From NCBI RefSeq assembly GCF_047730085.1, contig NZ_CP159830.1:1736001-1800000 (forward strand): a stretch of 64,000 bases of DNA, given 5' to 3'. The notes beneath the pieces were generated by a model, which was not told where the DNA came from, did no database searches, and saw only the letters and a list, made by a program, of their open reading frames with translations. The translations under genes were made by a program, and so were the position numbers. Source of the stretch: Njordibacter sp937773555. GTDB taxonomy: Bacteria > Pseudomonadota > Gammaproteobacteria > Pseudomonadales > Balneatricaceae. Shown in pieces: positions 19,215 to 27,512 of this stretch; position 1 is the first letter of the stretch, and each line of letters starts with the position of its first letter.

Positions 19215-19592
19215 TTAGGCCACCCATCCCTGCACCATGGGTATAAGTCCCACCAAAGCAAGACAGGTGTAAACTAAACTGGCACGTTTAGGCTTAAACA
19301 ATCGACACAAAAAGATATAATATATAGCCGGGAAACTTACTACTAAAAAGCCTATAGGAATCCACCAGGCGAGGTTCTGCCCGCCATAAACTAAACTGGC
19401 AATGAGCGCGATGGCCGATACATTTCCAGCTGTTAGATAAATGCCTGGCACTTTAGCAACGGCCTGAGTGCGACCAGAGGCCTCTGTAACCTGCTTATTT
19501 TCAGTTAAAACGTCATGGCTCACTTGGCGTGCACTAAGTGCAGCACCCATAGCAAAGGCACCTGTTAGGGTAAAAATGTAGATAGGTTCCAT
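19215..19592 (-). CDS. Small multi-pass membrane protein, hypothetical
   Basis: 125-residue protein with hydrophobic segments at about residues 4-20, 52-70, 74-95 and 104-122, so three to four membrane spans. I recognise no family. It lies four bases upstream of rmuC on the same strand and is probably co-transcribed with it. A role linked to RmuC is possible but unsupported beyond position. Confidence 0.65.
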   Translation of the reverse strand: MEPIYIFTLTGAFAMGAALSARQVSHDVLTENKQVTEASGRTQAVAKVPGIYLTAGNVSAIALIASLVYGGQNLAWWIPIGFLVVSFPAIYYIFLCRLFKPKRASLVYTCLALVGLIPMVQGWVA

Positions 19593-19637
19593 GTACGTCT
19601 TTCCATGTGAGTAAGGTAAAGTGCAATGGTAACAAAA

Positions 19638-20270
19638 TTAATGCAGGGCTTCACCCAACGCAGGCCGTTTTGGTCTTAGCAAATCAAATTGTTGGCGTAA
19701 CTCAACCAGAGGCTTGAGTCCATGATCTACAGGGTCTTCTGGTAAATCTAACCAATTAACGCTATGAATGCGGGTCATGAGGTCATATTCGCCAACGATT
19801 GCATCTAAAAACATCAGCGCCGCATCAGTTTGAGGGGCATCTTCAAGTATTGGCAGGTCTTCTAGGTATAAATCTAAATGCAGCTCTTCACCGATATTTC
19901 GTAACCCAAAGAACAGCTCGTCTAATTCTAGCACTGCATCGCCAATTTCTATGGCTTCTGGAATATGCTCTACCCTTGGATTAAAAGCCAGCACCTTAAT
20001 GTGGCTTAGCTGCGGTGCAGCAGCAACCAAAAATAAAACAGTATCAATGCTTTGGCTGTATCCATCACAACCAAACACAAGTTCGATCCCCGTGCCATCT
20101 GCATCACGGGCACAAAAAACTGTAAGGTGCAGGTCTATGTCTGATAACTGATCTTGCACTTCTTCGAGTAACTCTTGTGCCAAAATAGACTCTTCATCCA
20201 CTAAGCTACGCAGATGATCTGCATTATCGCTCACCAGTTGCCAAAAGTTTTGTATAGGGGAGTTATTCAT
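19638..20270 (-). CDS. Conserved hypothetical acidic cytosolic protein
   Basis: Unrecognised 210-residue acidic protein with no signal or membrane segment. It is rich in Leu, Asp and Glu, with segments such as FCARDADGTGIELVFGCDG and NWLDLPEDPVDHGLKPLVEL. It begins downstream of the rpsA terminator and is followed 45 bases later by the membrane protein gene. Confidence 0.65.
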   Translation of the reverse strand: MNNSPIQNFWQLVSDNADHLRSLVDEESILAQELLEEVQDQLSDIDLHLTVFCARDADGTGIELVFGCDGYSQSIDTVLFLVAAAPQLSHIKVLAFNPRVEHIPEAIEIGDAVLELDELFFGLRNIGEELHLDLYLEDLPILEDAPQTDAALMFLDAIVGEYDLMTRIHSVNWLDLPEDPVDHGLKPLVELRQQFDLLRPKRPALGEALH

Positions 20271-20350
20271 AAAAATTCTTCAAATGCTAAAAAACACCGC
20301 TGCTTGGTAGTTATACCGCCGCGACACCTTATACATCTTGTAAATAACGT

Positions 20351-20376
20351 AAAAGGGAGTGCCGAAGCACTCCCTT
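20351..20376. terminator. Terminator after rpsA
   Basis: Eight-base stem GGGAGTGC / GCACTCCC with a stable CGAA tetraloop, flanked by A4 on the left and T6 on the right. It lies 25 bases beyond the rpsA stop on the minus strand and could work in both directions. Confidence 0.92.
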
Positions 20377-20399
20377 TTTTAAGCACAGGGGTTAAACGC

Positions 20400-22076
20400 T
20401 TATTGCTTGCCCATCTGTGCTTTGATCAAGTCGCCAATAGTGGTAGGGCCATCAGTAGGCACATCCACTTCGCGAACGTCACGCATCGCTTGCTTCTCGT
20501 CTGCTACATCCTTGGCCTTAATGGACAAGTTTATAGATCGGTTACGACGGTCAACAGCCACAATCTTAGCTTCAACACTGTCACCAACTTTAAGTTCGTT
20601 ACGTGCGTCTTCAATACGATCAATGCTGATTTCAGAAGCCTTAAGTGTAGCGTCAATGCCTTCAGCAAGCTCAATAACAGCTTCTTTAGCTTCAACAGAC
20701 TTAACGGTACCATTTACGATCGTACCACGATCATTAGCTGCAACGTACTCACTGAATGGGTCGTTTTCTTGCTGCTTAATACCAAGAGAGATACGCTCTT
20801 TCTCAGAATCTACAGATAAGATCACTGCACTTACTTCGTCGCCCTTCTTGTAGTCACGAAGGGCCGCTTCGCCTTCTACTTCCCAAGAAATGTCCGACAT
20901 GTGCACAAGGCCATCAAGGTCGCCTTCTAAGCCAACAAAGATACCGAAATCAGTGATGGTTTTGATGTTACCAACAACCTTGTCACCCGCTGCATACTTC
21001 TCAGCGAACTCAGCCCATGGGTTGCCCACACATTGCTTAATGCCTAAAGAGATGCGACGACGTTCTTGGTCTACATCCAAGATCATCACTTCCATAGCGT
21101 CGCCAACGTTAACAACTTTAGATGGGTGAATGTTCTTGTTAGTCCAAGACATTTCAGAAACGTGTACCAAACCTTCAACCCCATCTTCTATAGAAGCGAA
21201 GCAACCGTAGTCAGTTAAGTTAGTTACAGTAGCTTGTACGCGATGACCATTAGGGTAACGTGCCTTAATAGACGCCCATGGATCCTCTTGCAACTGTTTA
21301 AGGCCCAAAGATAAACGACCGCTGTCCTTATCAAACTTGATAACGCGAACAGTAATTTCATCACCCGGGTTTAACATGTCACTTGGGTGTGCAATACGCT
21401 TCCAAGCCATGTCAGTAATATGCAGTAGGCCGTCAACGCCACCTAAGTCTACAAAAGCACCGTAGTTGGTTAGGTTCTTAACATAACCCTTAACGTCCAT
21501 GCCTTCTTCAATGCTAGCCAACAATTCGTCACGCTGGGCGCTGTTAGCTTCTTGCATTACTGCGCGTCGTGAAACAACCACGTTGTTGCGCTTTTGATCC
21601 AGCTTGATCAGCTTGAATTCAAGTTCCTGGCCTTCCAAGTGGTCAACGTCACGAACAGGGCGAACGTCTACCAAGGAACCAGGTAAGAAACCCTGAATAT
21701 TGTTGATGGCAACAGTAAAGCCACCCTTAACCTTGCCGTTGATAACGCCAGTAATAGTCGCTTCTTCGTCAAAGGCAGTTTGCAATACTTCCCACGCTTC
21801 GGCAGCTTTAGCCTTTTCGCGTGAAAGTTTAGTCTCGCCAGTGCCGTCTTCAACACTTTCTAAAGACACCTTAATTTGATCGCCAATTTTCACTTCTATT
21901 TCACGAGAATCGTTATAGAATTCTTCGATAGGAATGATCGCTTCAGACTTAAGGCCTGCGTGTACTGTTACCCAGTCGCCGTCGATGTCTAATACGGTGC
22001 CCATAACAACAGCACCAGGACGCATCTCAACAGCAATTAGGGATTCTTCAAATAGATCTGCAAAGCTTTCGCTCAT
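20400..22076 (-). CDS. rpsA: 30S ribosomal protein S1
   Basis: Largest small-subunit protein, which binds mRNA leaders to start translation. The 558-residue protein has six S1 (OB-fold) repeats, visible as repeated KGYVKNLTNYGAFVDLGGVDG-like and DGLVHMSDISWE-like segments. The ATG at 22076 (MSESFADLFEESL) matches the family start; a longer in-frame extension upstream falls in the leader. In many gammaproteobacteria rpsA lies between cmk and ihfB, but here neither neighbour is present. A promoter and a leader of about 140 bases precede it. Confidence 0.97.
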   Translation of the reverse strand: MSESFADLFEESLIAVEMRPGAVVMGTVLDIDGDWVTVHAGLKSEAIIPIEEFYNDSREIEVKIGDQIKVSLESVEDGTGETKLSREKAKAAEAWEVLQTAFDEEATITGVINGKVKGGFTVAINNIQGFLPGSLVDVRPVRDVDHLEGQELEFKLIKLDQKRNNVVVSRRAVMQEANSAQRDELLASIEEGMDVKGYVKNLTNYGAFVDLGGVDGLLHITDMAWKRIAHPSDMLNPGDEITVRVIKFDKDSGRLSLGLKQLQEDPWASIKARYPNGHRVQATVTNLTDYGCFASIEDGVEGLVHVSEMSWTNKNIHPSKVVNVGDAMEVMILDVDQERRRISLGIKQCVGNPWAEFAEKYAAGDKVVGNIKTITDFGIFVGLEGDLDGLVHMSDISWEVEGEAALRDYKKGDEVSAVILSVDSEKERISLGIKQQENDPFSEYVAANDRGTIVNGTVKSVEAKEAVIELAEGIDATLKASEISIDRIEDARNELKVGDSVEAKIVAVDRRNRSINLSIKAKDVADEKQAMRDVREVDVPTDGPTTIGDLIKAQMGKQ

Positions 22077-22416
22077 GTTTATATACCAGACGTTGTGCAA
22101 GTTTAAAGCGCTTGCGATCCAACGCTCGTTTAGCCTGAAGGTCAGCTTCAACAGGGAAGTTAAATGGACGCGATGTGCCAGGAACTGACGCCTAGAATGA
22201 CACTAACGAATTTTGCGCGCGCAGTATTGTACACTGCGGCTTAATTTACAGCAACACTGTATGGCCATAATAGGCTCAAGCTAAATGCAGATATCCCCCT
22301 ATTCCATAATTTCTCGAAAGGCCTTATTAACCCTAGGAATATATCTGTGTATAATCATCAGACTAGTTCACACATGTGTGCCGAAGAATTCAGCGCATAT
22401 GACAAGGGTTAAATAT
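22077..22416. other. Intergenic region between rpsA and the SOUL gene
   Basis: About 340 bases that hold the rpsA leader and promoter on the minus side and, near 22345-22410, the upstream region of the SOUL-family gene. An AAGGG (22405-22409) precedes the SOUL ATG. No additional gene is supported. Confidence 0.6.
22226..22254 (-). promoter_or_regulatory. Candidate sigma-70 promoter of rpsA
   Basis: On the minus strand TTGCTG (22249-22254), 17 bases, then TACAAT (22226-22231). Transcription would start near 22219, giving a leader of about 140 bases. In E. coli the rpsA leader is structured and used for S1 autoregulation; the same role here is inference. Confidence 0.6.
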
Positions 22417-23034
22417 ATGTTAAAGCGTTTTTTTTTGGGACTCTCCATTCTAGTGTTTACTGAGTATTCTATGGCTATTGAAGAACCTAAGTACACTGTT
22501 ATTGAAGCGTTTGAGGAATTTGAGTTAAGGGCCTATGAACCCATGATCGTAGCAGAAACACTGGTTTCTGGAACTCTAGACGGTGCCGCTAACGCCGGTT
22601 TTAAACTTATTGGCGGTTATATTTTTGGTGACAATACGTCCAGTTCTAGCGTGAATAATAAAATTAGCATGACCGCACCTGTAAGCATGCAGCTACAGTC
22701 TGAAAAAATAAATATGACCGCACCAGTGAGTATGCAACAAAAAGACGGCCAATGGCTTGTGCACTTTGTAATGCCTAGCAAATATACCTTAGACACCCTG
22801 CCTACACCTAATAACAAGGCAGTCATGCTAAGAGAAATTCCTGCGCGTAATTATGCGGTGCTGAGTTTTTCGGGGTTTACTGGCGCCATTAAAGTTGACA
22901 AAAAAATCACCGAGCTAATGACATGGTTAAAAGATAAGGGCATCAAACCCCTCAGCGAGCCTGAAATGGCGCGCTATAACGCCCCTTGGTCGTTACCCTT
23001 TATGCGTCGTAATGAAATCATGGTGATGTATTAA
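22417..23034 (+). CDS. SOUL/HBP family heme-binding protein, exported
   Basis: 205-residue protein with an N-terminal signal peptide (MLKRFFLGLSILVFTEYSMA) and then the SOUL domain. Domain hallmarks are EEPKYTVIEAFEEFELRAYEP, FGDNTSSSSVNNKISMTAPV and a second copy-like INMTAPVSMQ, then FVMPSKYTLDTLP. SOUL proteins bind heme or other hydrophobic ligands. The ATG at 22417 is chosen because it starts the signal peptide; the upstream in-frame reading is unconserved. The end overlaps the convergent oxidoreductase by four bases. Confidence 0.85.
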   Translation: MLKRFFLGLSILVFTEYSMAIEEPKYTVIEAFEEFELRAYEPMIVAETLVSGTLDGAANAGFKLIGGYIFGDNTSSSSVNNKISMTAPVSMQLQSEKINMTAPVSMQQKDGQWLVHFVMPSKYTLDTLPTPNNKAVMLREIPARNYAVLSFSGFTGAIKVDKKITELMTWLKDKGIKPLSEPEMARYNAPWSLPFMRRNEIMVMY

Positions 23035-24218
23035 TTAGCAGTATTCACTTTACAAGGCACCCAGGAATCCGTTTCATTAGACTTAATTGAAGCCTCAACA
23101 AAACGAACACCATCCACGCCGTCTGCAATGGTTGGGTAGGCTAACAAGCCCTCAGGTAAATTAACCCCACCTCTGCGGGCCTGAATTGCTACAGCAAACT
23201 CTAGATAAAGGTTTGCCCATGCATCTGTTAATGCTTCAGGATGGCCGCGGGGCATGCGTAATAATCGCTCTGTTGCTGGGCTCATGCCTGAACCATGACC
23301 ACGAGAAATAATTTGCTCAGGTGCTCCTATAGCGCGCAAGCTTAAGGTTTCTGGTTGTTCCTGATTCCATTCTAGAGTGGCTTTAGAACCACATATTCGC
23401 AGCCGTAAACCACATTGACTGCCAGCCATAGTCTGACTAACCATTAACGTACCCGGCACACCTCCTTCGAAGCGCAGCTGCATGAACGCGGTGTCTTCCA
23501 ACGCTTTAGGTTGGCCAGTCACATGAAAATCTGCGCGTAACGCCTCTATCTGCAAGCCCGATACAAATCGAGCTAAATGCTCTGCATGAGTGCCGATATC
23601 CCCCACTGTAAAGGAGGGTCCATTTTTAGCAATATCAAGCCGCCAAGGCGCTTTATCACCTTGATCAGATACATCCATAGCCCAATCCTGAAAATATTCT
23701 ACATGGATTTGACGCAACGCTCCAAGGTCTCCCCGGCGTACCATTTCTCTGGCCTGCCTAACCATTACATGGGCCGTATAGGCATAAGTCACGCCAAAAA
23801 CCAAACCGGTCTCACGCTGCATTTTAGCTAAACTAAGGGCCTCATCAAGTGTGGTGGTAAGTGGCTTGTCAGAAATAACATCAATGCCAACGTCCATAAA
23901 CGCTTTGGCTATAGGCGCGTGTAAATGATTAGGGGTAACAATACTAACCGCCTCGATCCCATCTTTGCGAGCAGACTCTGCTTTTGCCATTTCACGGTAA
24001 TCACAATAACTGCGATCATCTGCTAACATCCATACCTTACCAGACGCTTTGGCGCGCTGAGGGTTAGATGATAGGGCTCCTGCGACAATATCCCAGCGAT
24101 TAGAAAGCCTCGCACCATTTGCATGCACCTCTCCAATTAAAGCCCCCTGCCCACCGCCAACAAAACCAAGGCGCAGACGCCTTTTCGCTTGGGGAAATTC
24201 ATTAGCTGTAATGCTCAT
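23031..24218 (-). CDS. Gfo/Idh/MocA family NAD(P)-dependent oxidoreductase
   Basis: 395-residue oxidoreductase with an N-terminal Rossmann fold (RLGFVGGGQGALIGEVH), the EAVSIVTPNHLHAPIA and VISDKPLTTTLDEA motifs of the family, and a C-terminal alpha/beta domain. Members act on sugars, inositols or their acids. The ATG at 24218 follows AGGA. It lies 68 bases after tctA on the same strand, so it is probably the last gene of the transporter operon and may act on the imported compound. Substrate unknown. Confidence 0.88.
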   Translation of the reverse strand: MSITANEFPQAKRRLRLGFVGGGQGALIGEVHANGARLSNRWDIVAGALSSNPQRAKASGKVWMLADDRSYCDYREMAKAESARKDGIEAVSIVTPNHLHAPIAKAFMDVGIDVISDKPLTTTLDEALSLAKMQRETGLVFGVTYAYTAHVMVRQAREMVRRGDLGALRQIHVEYFQDWAMDVSDQGDKAPWRLDIAKNGPSFTVGDIGTHAEHLARFVSGLQIEALRADFHVTGQPKALEDTAFMQLRFEGGVPGTLMVSQTMAGSQCGLRLRICGSKATLEWNQEQPETLSLRAIGAPEQIISRGHGSGMSPATERLLRMPRGHPEALTDAWANLYLEFAVAIQARRGGVNLPEGLLAYPTIADGVDGVRFVEASIKSNETDSWVPCKVNTAN

Positions 24219-24286
24219 ACCAATTCCTAAAAGGTTATTTTTTGGCGTACACAATCACCTTTAAGACAAACCAGACCTCATAGCAA

Positions 24287-25810
24287 TTAATCTGCAGCAC
24301 TTAACAGCTTGGTTCCAAGCCGCTTGCCCAAGTTCAATATCCAAGGCAATAACAAAATAATCAAAGTAACGCTCATAATAGAGAAAGTCAGCGGGCGATT
24401 CCAAAGAAAGTCAAAACTACCGTCGCTAACCACCAAGGCTCTACTCAAGTTCTTTTCCAACATACCACCCAAAATAAAGCCAAGCAACATTGGCGCCATT
24501 GGGAAATCAAGCATTTTTAAACCCACTGCTAGAAGCGTGATAAACACCATCATTTGAATATCAAAGGTATTAAAACTTACTAGGTAAACGCCAATAATTG
24601 AGAAGAAAATAATCAATGGGTTTAATATTTGTGGAGGAATGGCTAACAGCCGAGAAATATAAGGAATTAATGGTAAGTTTAGAACCAACAACACCAAGTT
24701 GCCAAAATACATAGAAATAATCACCGACCAGAATACATCTGGGTGATCCACATACAAACGTGGGCCAGGCTGAATGCCATAAGCAATTAGTGCCCCCAAC
24801 ATGATGGCTGTGGTGCCAGAACCAGGAATTCCAAGGGTAAGCAAGGGCACAAAAGAACCTGTAGACGCTGCGTTATTTGCAGCTTCTGGAGCTGCTAAAC
24901 CTCTTAAAGCTCCTTTACCAAACATTTTGCGTAACCGTTCAGGTGCTAAGTTGCGCTCTAAACCATAGGCTAAGAATGAGGCAATAGTGGCACCTGCACC
25001 TGGCAAAACACCTACAATAAACCCAAACACAGAGGACCGAGCAACCGTGGGCGCCACTTCTTTTACTTCATCCAGCGAAAGCTTCATGCTGCTGAGGGCG
25101 ACCGGCTGCATAGTTTGGCTTGTTAAAAACATTTTCCCGCGCATAATAGTCATCATGACTTCGGCTAGTGCAAATGTTGCCATGGCCAACAACAAAAAGC
25201 TTATGCCATCTACTAGGTCCATTTTACCAAAGGTGTATCGTGGGGCACCGGTAATAACGTCATTACCCACAGTAGCAATCATTAAGCCAAATACGGTCAT
25301 CATCATCGCTTTAATCACCTGACCTTTACCAGAAAAAGCAGCAACTGAGGTAAGGCCTAGCAACATTAAAGCAAAATAATCAGAGGACTGAAAGCTAAGT
25401 GACACACTAGCCAGTGCTGGCGCGGCAAATATTAAAATAATAGCACCTACGGTACCCCCGCAAAAAGAGGAGTACGCAGCCAGAGCTAACGCCTTGCCAG
25501 CTTGGTTTTTTTGCGCCAGCGGATAGCCATCAAAGGTAGTGACTAGAGTACTAGCACAGCCTGGTGCATTGATTAGGATGGAAGAAGTTGATCCACCAAA
25601 TACAGCACCATAATAAACCCCTGCCATTAAAATAATGCCTGATGATGGGTCTAAGGTATAAGTAATTGGTATCATCAAAGCAACGGCAGATATAGGCCCA
25701 AGGCCCGGCAGCATGCCTATAAAAGTGCCAGCAAAACAGCCAACAACAACCATCATAAGGTTAAAAGGCATTAGCGCCGTTGATAAACCAGTAAACACAC
25801 CTTCAAACAT
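24287..25810 (-). CDS. tctA: Tripartite tricarboxylate transporter, large permease TctA
   Basis: Inner-membrane permease of 507 residues with about eleven or twelve spans. Conserved features are GTFIGMLPGLGPISAVALMIP near the N-terminus, YGAVFGGSTSSILINAPG, and GVLPGAGATIASFLAYG with PEAANNAASTGSFVPLLTLG in the second half. The ATG at 25810 has TAGGAG upstream. It follows tctB by nine bases. The family imports citrate, other tricarboxylates and varied organic acids, and substrate is set by TctC. Confidence 0.93.
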   Translation of the reverse strand: MFEGVFTGLSTALMPFNLMMVVVGCFAGTFIGMLPGLGPISAVALMIPITYTLDPSSGIILMAGVYYGAVFGGSTSSILINAPGCASTLVTTFDGYPLAQKNQAGKALALAAYSSFCGGTVGAIILIFAAPALASVSLSFQSSDYFALMLLGLTSVAAFSGKGQVIKAMMMTVFGLMIATVGNDVITGAPRYTFGKMDLVDGISFLLLAMATFALAEVMMTIMRGKMFLTSQTMQPVALSSMKLSLDEVKEVAPTVARSSVFGFIVGVLPGAGATIASFLAYGLERNLAPERLRKMFGKGALRGLAAPEAANNAASTGSFVPLLTLGIPGSGTTAIMLGALIAYGIQPGPRLYVDHPDVFWSVIISMYFGNLVLLVLNLPLIPYISRLLAIPPQILNPLIIFFSIIGVYLVSFNTFDIQMMVFITLLAVGLKMLDFPMAPMLLGFILGGMLEKNLSRALVVSDGSFDFLWNRPLTFSIMSVTLIILLLPWILNLGKRLGTKLLSAAD

Positions 25811-25819
25811 GCCCAACTC

Positions 25820-26281
25820 CTACCAGAAAATAAGCCGTGCTGGTGCAATATACACATCCAACACTTGGGTTAATAACAGCCAAAATACCAAAGCAAACGG
25901 CACCGAAGCAAACACCAGCATTTTAGGCCTACGCTCACCCAACAACCAATAGCTGGAGGCTAGAAAAACACTTGTAGTAATGGGAAAACCCAGCCACGGT
26001 AACGCTACAGAAAATGCAAATGTGAAGGCCATTAAGCCCAACATTAGCACAAGATTTGAGTTAGATATTGATTCGCTTTCCAACGTTGGTGCTGGTTTTA
26101 AAACGATCAAAAGAATAGAAAAAATAACACCCAATCCAGACAACCAGTACGGCATAGTTTGGGCGTGAAAAGGTTCAAATTTGTCCCCTGGAAGTAGAGG
26201 AATGTCAGCGGCATAATAGCCATAAGTAATGGATAGTAATAAAAATAATAATCCACCAAAGCGGTCTTTAGTAAGGCTCAT
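25820..26281 (-). CDS. tctB: Tripartite tricarboxylate transporter, small permease TctB
   Basis: 153-residue membrane protein with four predicted spans (about 9-26, 44-60, 78-96 and 108-145, the last a pair). Length and place between tctC and tctA match TctB. Sequence conservation in this family is low, so the assignment rests on topology and operon order. Confidence 0.85.
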   Translation of the reverse strand: MSLTKDRFGGLLFLLLSITYGYYAADIPLLPGDKFEPFHAQTMPYWLSGLGVIFSILLIVLKPAPTLESESISNSNLVLMLGLMAFTFAFSVALPWLGFPITTSVFLASSYWLLGERRPKMLVFASVPFALVFWLLLTQVLDVYIAPARLIFW

Positions 26282-26301
26282 AGGTTAAACCCTTGTTAAA
26301 G

Positions 26302-26340
26302 AAAAAAGCTTGAGCCAACGCCCGCAAGCGCCCGCTCAAG
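26302..26340 (-). terminator. Intra-operon terminator/attenuator after tctC
   Basis: On the minus strand CTTGAGC (26334-26340) pairs with GCTCAAG (26309-26315) around a GC-rich loop that can pair internally, followed by a run of six U (26302-26307). It sits between tctC and tctB, so it should let only part of transcription continue into the permease genes. Confidence 0.75.
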
Positions 26341-26346
26341 TACATG

Positions 26347-26374
26347 GTTATCGACTATAAATAGTATGGATAAC
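26347..26374 (-). other. mRNA-stabilising hairpin candidate at the tctC 3' end
   Basis: Two stacked stems directly after the tctC stop: GTTATC (26347-26352) with GATAAC (26369-26374), and ACTAT with ATAGT inside. There is no U-tract. It may protect the tctC message from 3' decay, in series with the terminator that follows. Confidence 0.5.
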
Positions 26375-27355
26375 TTATAGGAAGCCTAGCTCACGCATTA
26401 GGTTGCCTATTACTTCTTCTTGTTGCTCTAGGAAAGTAACAAACTCAGCACGAGGCTTGAAGATTTCAGTCCAACCGTTACGAGCGCGTACCTTTTCCCA
26501 TTCTGCTGTATCGTACATTTGTGCAAGCGTTTGGGCGTATTCGTCAGCGTCTGCATCAGACAAACTTGGCGCACCAAAGAATCCACGCCAGTTAACAAAG
26601 GCAGCATCATAACCTTGCTCTTTTAGAGTTTGTACACTTGGAGCTGCATCGGAACGTTGATCACCCGTCATCACCAAAATACGCACTTCACCCGCTGTCG
26701 CTAGAGCCAACGCTTCACTAAAGCCAGTAGAAAGTAAACCTGCTTCTCCAGACAATAGGCTAGCCATTGCCTTGCCACCGCCATCAAAAGCCAAATACTT
26801 CACCTTGTTTGGGTTGGCTCCTGCAGCCTTAAAGGCCATAGCAGCAACTAAGTGGTCCATGCTACCACGTGCAGAACCGCCAGCAATAATGACTGAGCGA
26901 GGGTCCATTTTATAATCGGCCACCACATCACTAAAGTTTTGATATTTAGAGTCCGCTTTAACCACAAAGGCACCAAAGTCGCCAATTGTTGCAGCAATAG
27001 GCGTTAAGTCACGGAACGACTGTGGAAATACTTTGGATAAAGAGCGGATAACGATAGGTGTTGAGTTGACCATTAAAGTGCCATGGGCTTGGTCAGAAAT
27101 TTCGATTAAATGAGCAATCGCTTTACCACCACCGCCACCAGACATGTTCTCAAAGGAAGCCGTTTCTATTAATCCAGCATTAGTTAACGCTTCACCTGTT
27201 CCACGAGCGGTACCATCCCAGCCACCCCCAGCACCGCCTGGTATAAGGAAGTGAATTGAATCTATTTCAGCGTGAGCTGCACCAGCACCAAGCAGGCCAC
27301 TCATCAAAGCTGCAGTTAGCAACATCCGCTTTTTAGTTTTAAATTGTTTTAACAT
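26375..27355 (-). CDS. tctC: Tripartite tricarboxylate transporter substrate-binding protein TctC (Bug family)
   Basis: Periplasmic 326-residue binding protein with a signal peptide ending at GAGAAHAE. Bug-family features include IHFLIPGGAGGGWDGTARG, FENMSGGGGGKAIAHLI and DFGAFVVKADSKY. It is first in the operon tctC-tctB-tctA-oxidoreductase and divergent from a two-component system that is its likely regulator. The carboxylate bound cannot be read from sequence. Confidence 0.92.
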   Translation of the reverse strand: MLKQFKTKKRMLLTAALMSGLLGAGAAHAEIDSIHFLIPGGAGGGWDGTARGTGEALTNAGLIETASFENMSGGGGGKAIAHLIEISDQAHGTLMVNSTPIVIRSLSKVFPQSFRDLTPIAATIGDFGAFVVKADSKYQNFSDVVADYKMDPRSVIIAGGSARGSMDHLVAAMAFKAAGANPNKVKYLAFDGGGKAMASLLSGEAGLLSTGFSEALALATAGEVRILVMTGDQRSDAAPSVQTLKEQGYDAAFVNWRGFFGAPSLSDADADEYAQTLAQMYDTAEWEKVRARNGWTEIFKPRAEFVTFLEQQEEVIGNLMRELGFL

Positions 27356-27512
27356 AGTTATTCCTTAGTTATTTTTTGTTATTGCAGCACCATAATAATC
27401 AGGGTTTTAATGGCTTAACAGATTATGGTAGTAAACACTTTAAAGGGCTTAAAATTTATTTTGGTCATAATGTTCACGAGTAATAACGGTCCAGATTGAG
27501 TAATATGTAGCC

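Noticed and set aside
20407..20853. Plus-strand open frame within rpsA
   Set aside because: It is antisense to a highly conserved ribosomal protein gene, with Ser/Thr-rich content typical of shadow frames.
27356..27512. Sigma-54 promoter between tctC and the kinase
   Set aside because: No GG-N10-GC pattern at a fitting distance was found on either strand by eye.
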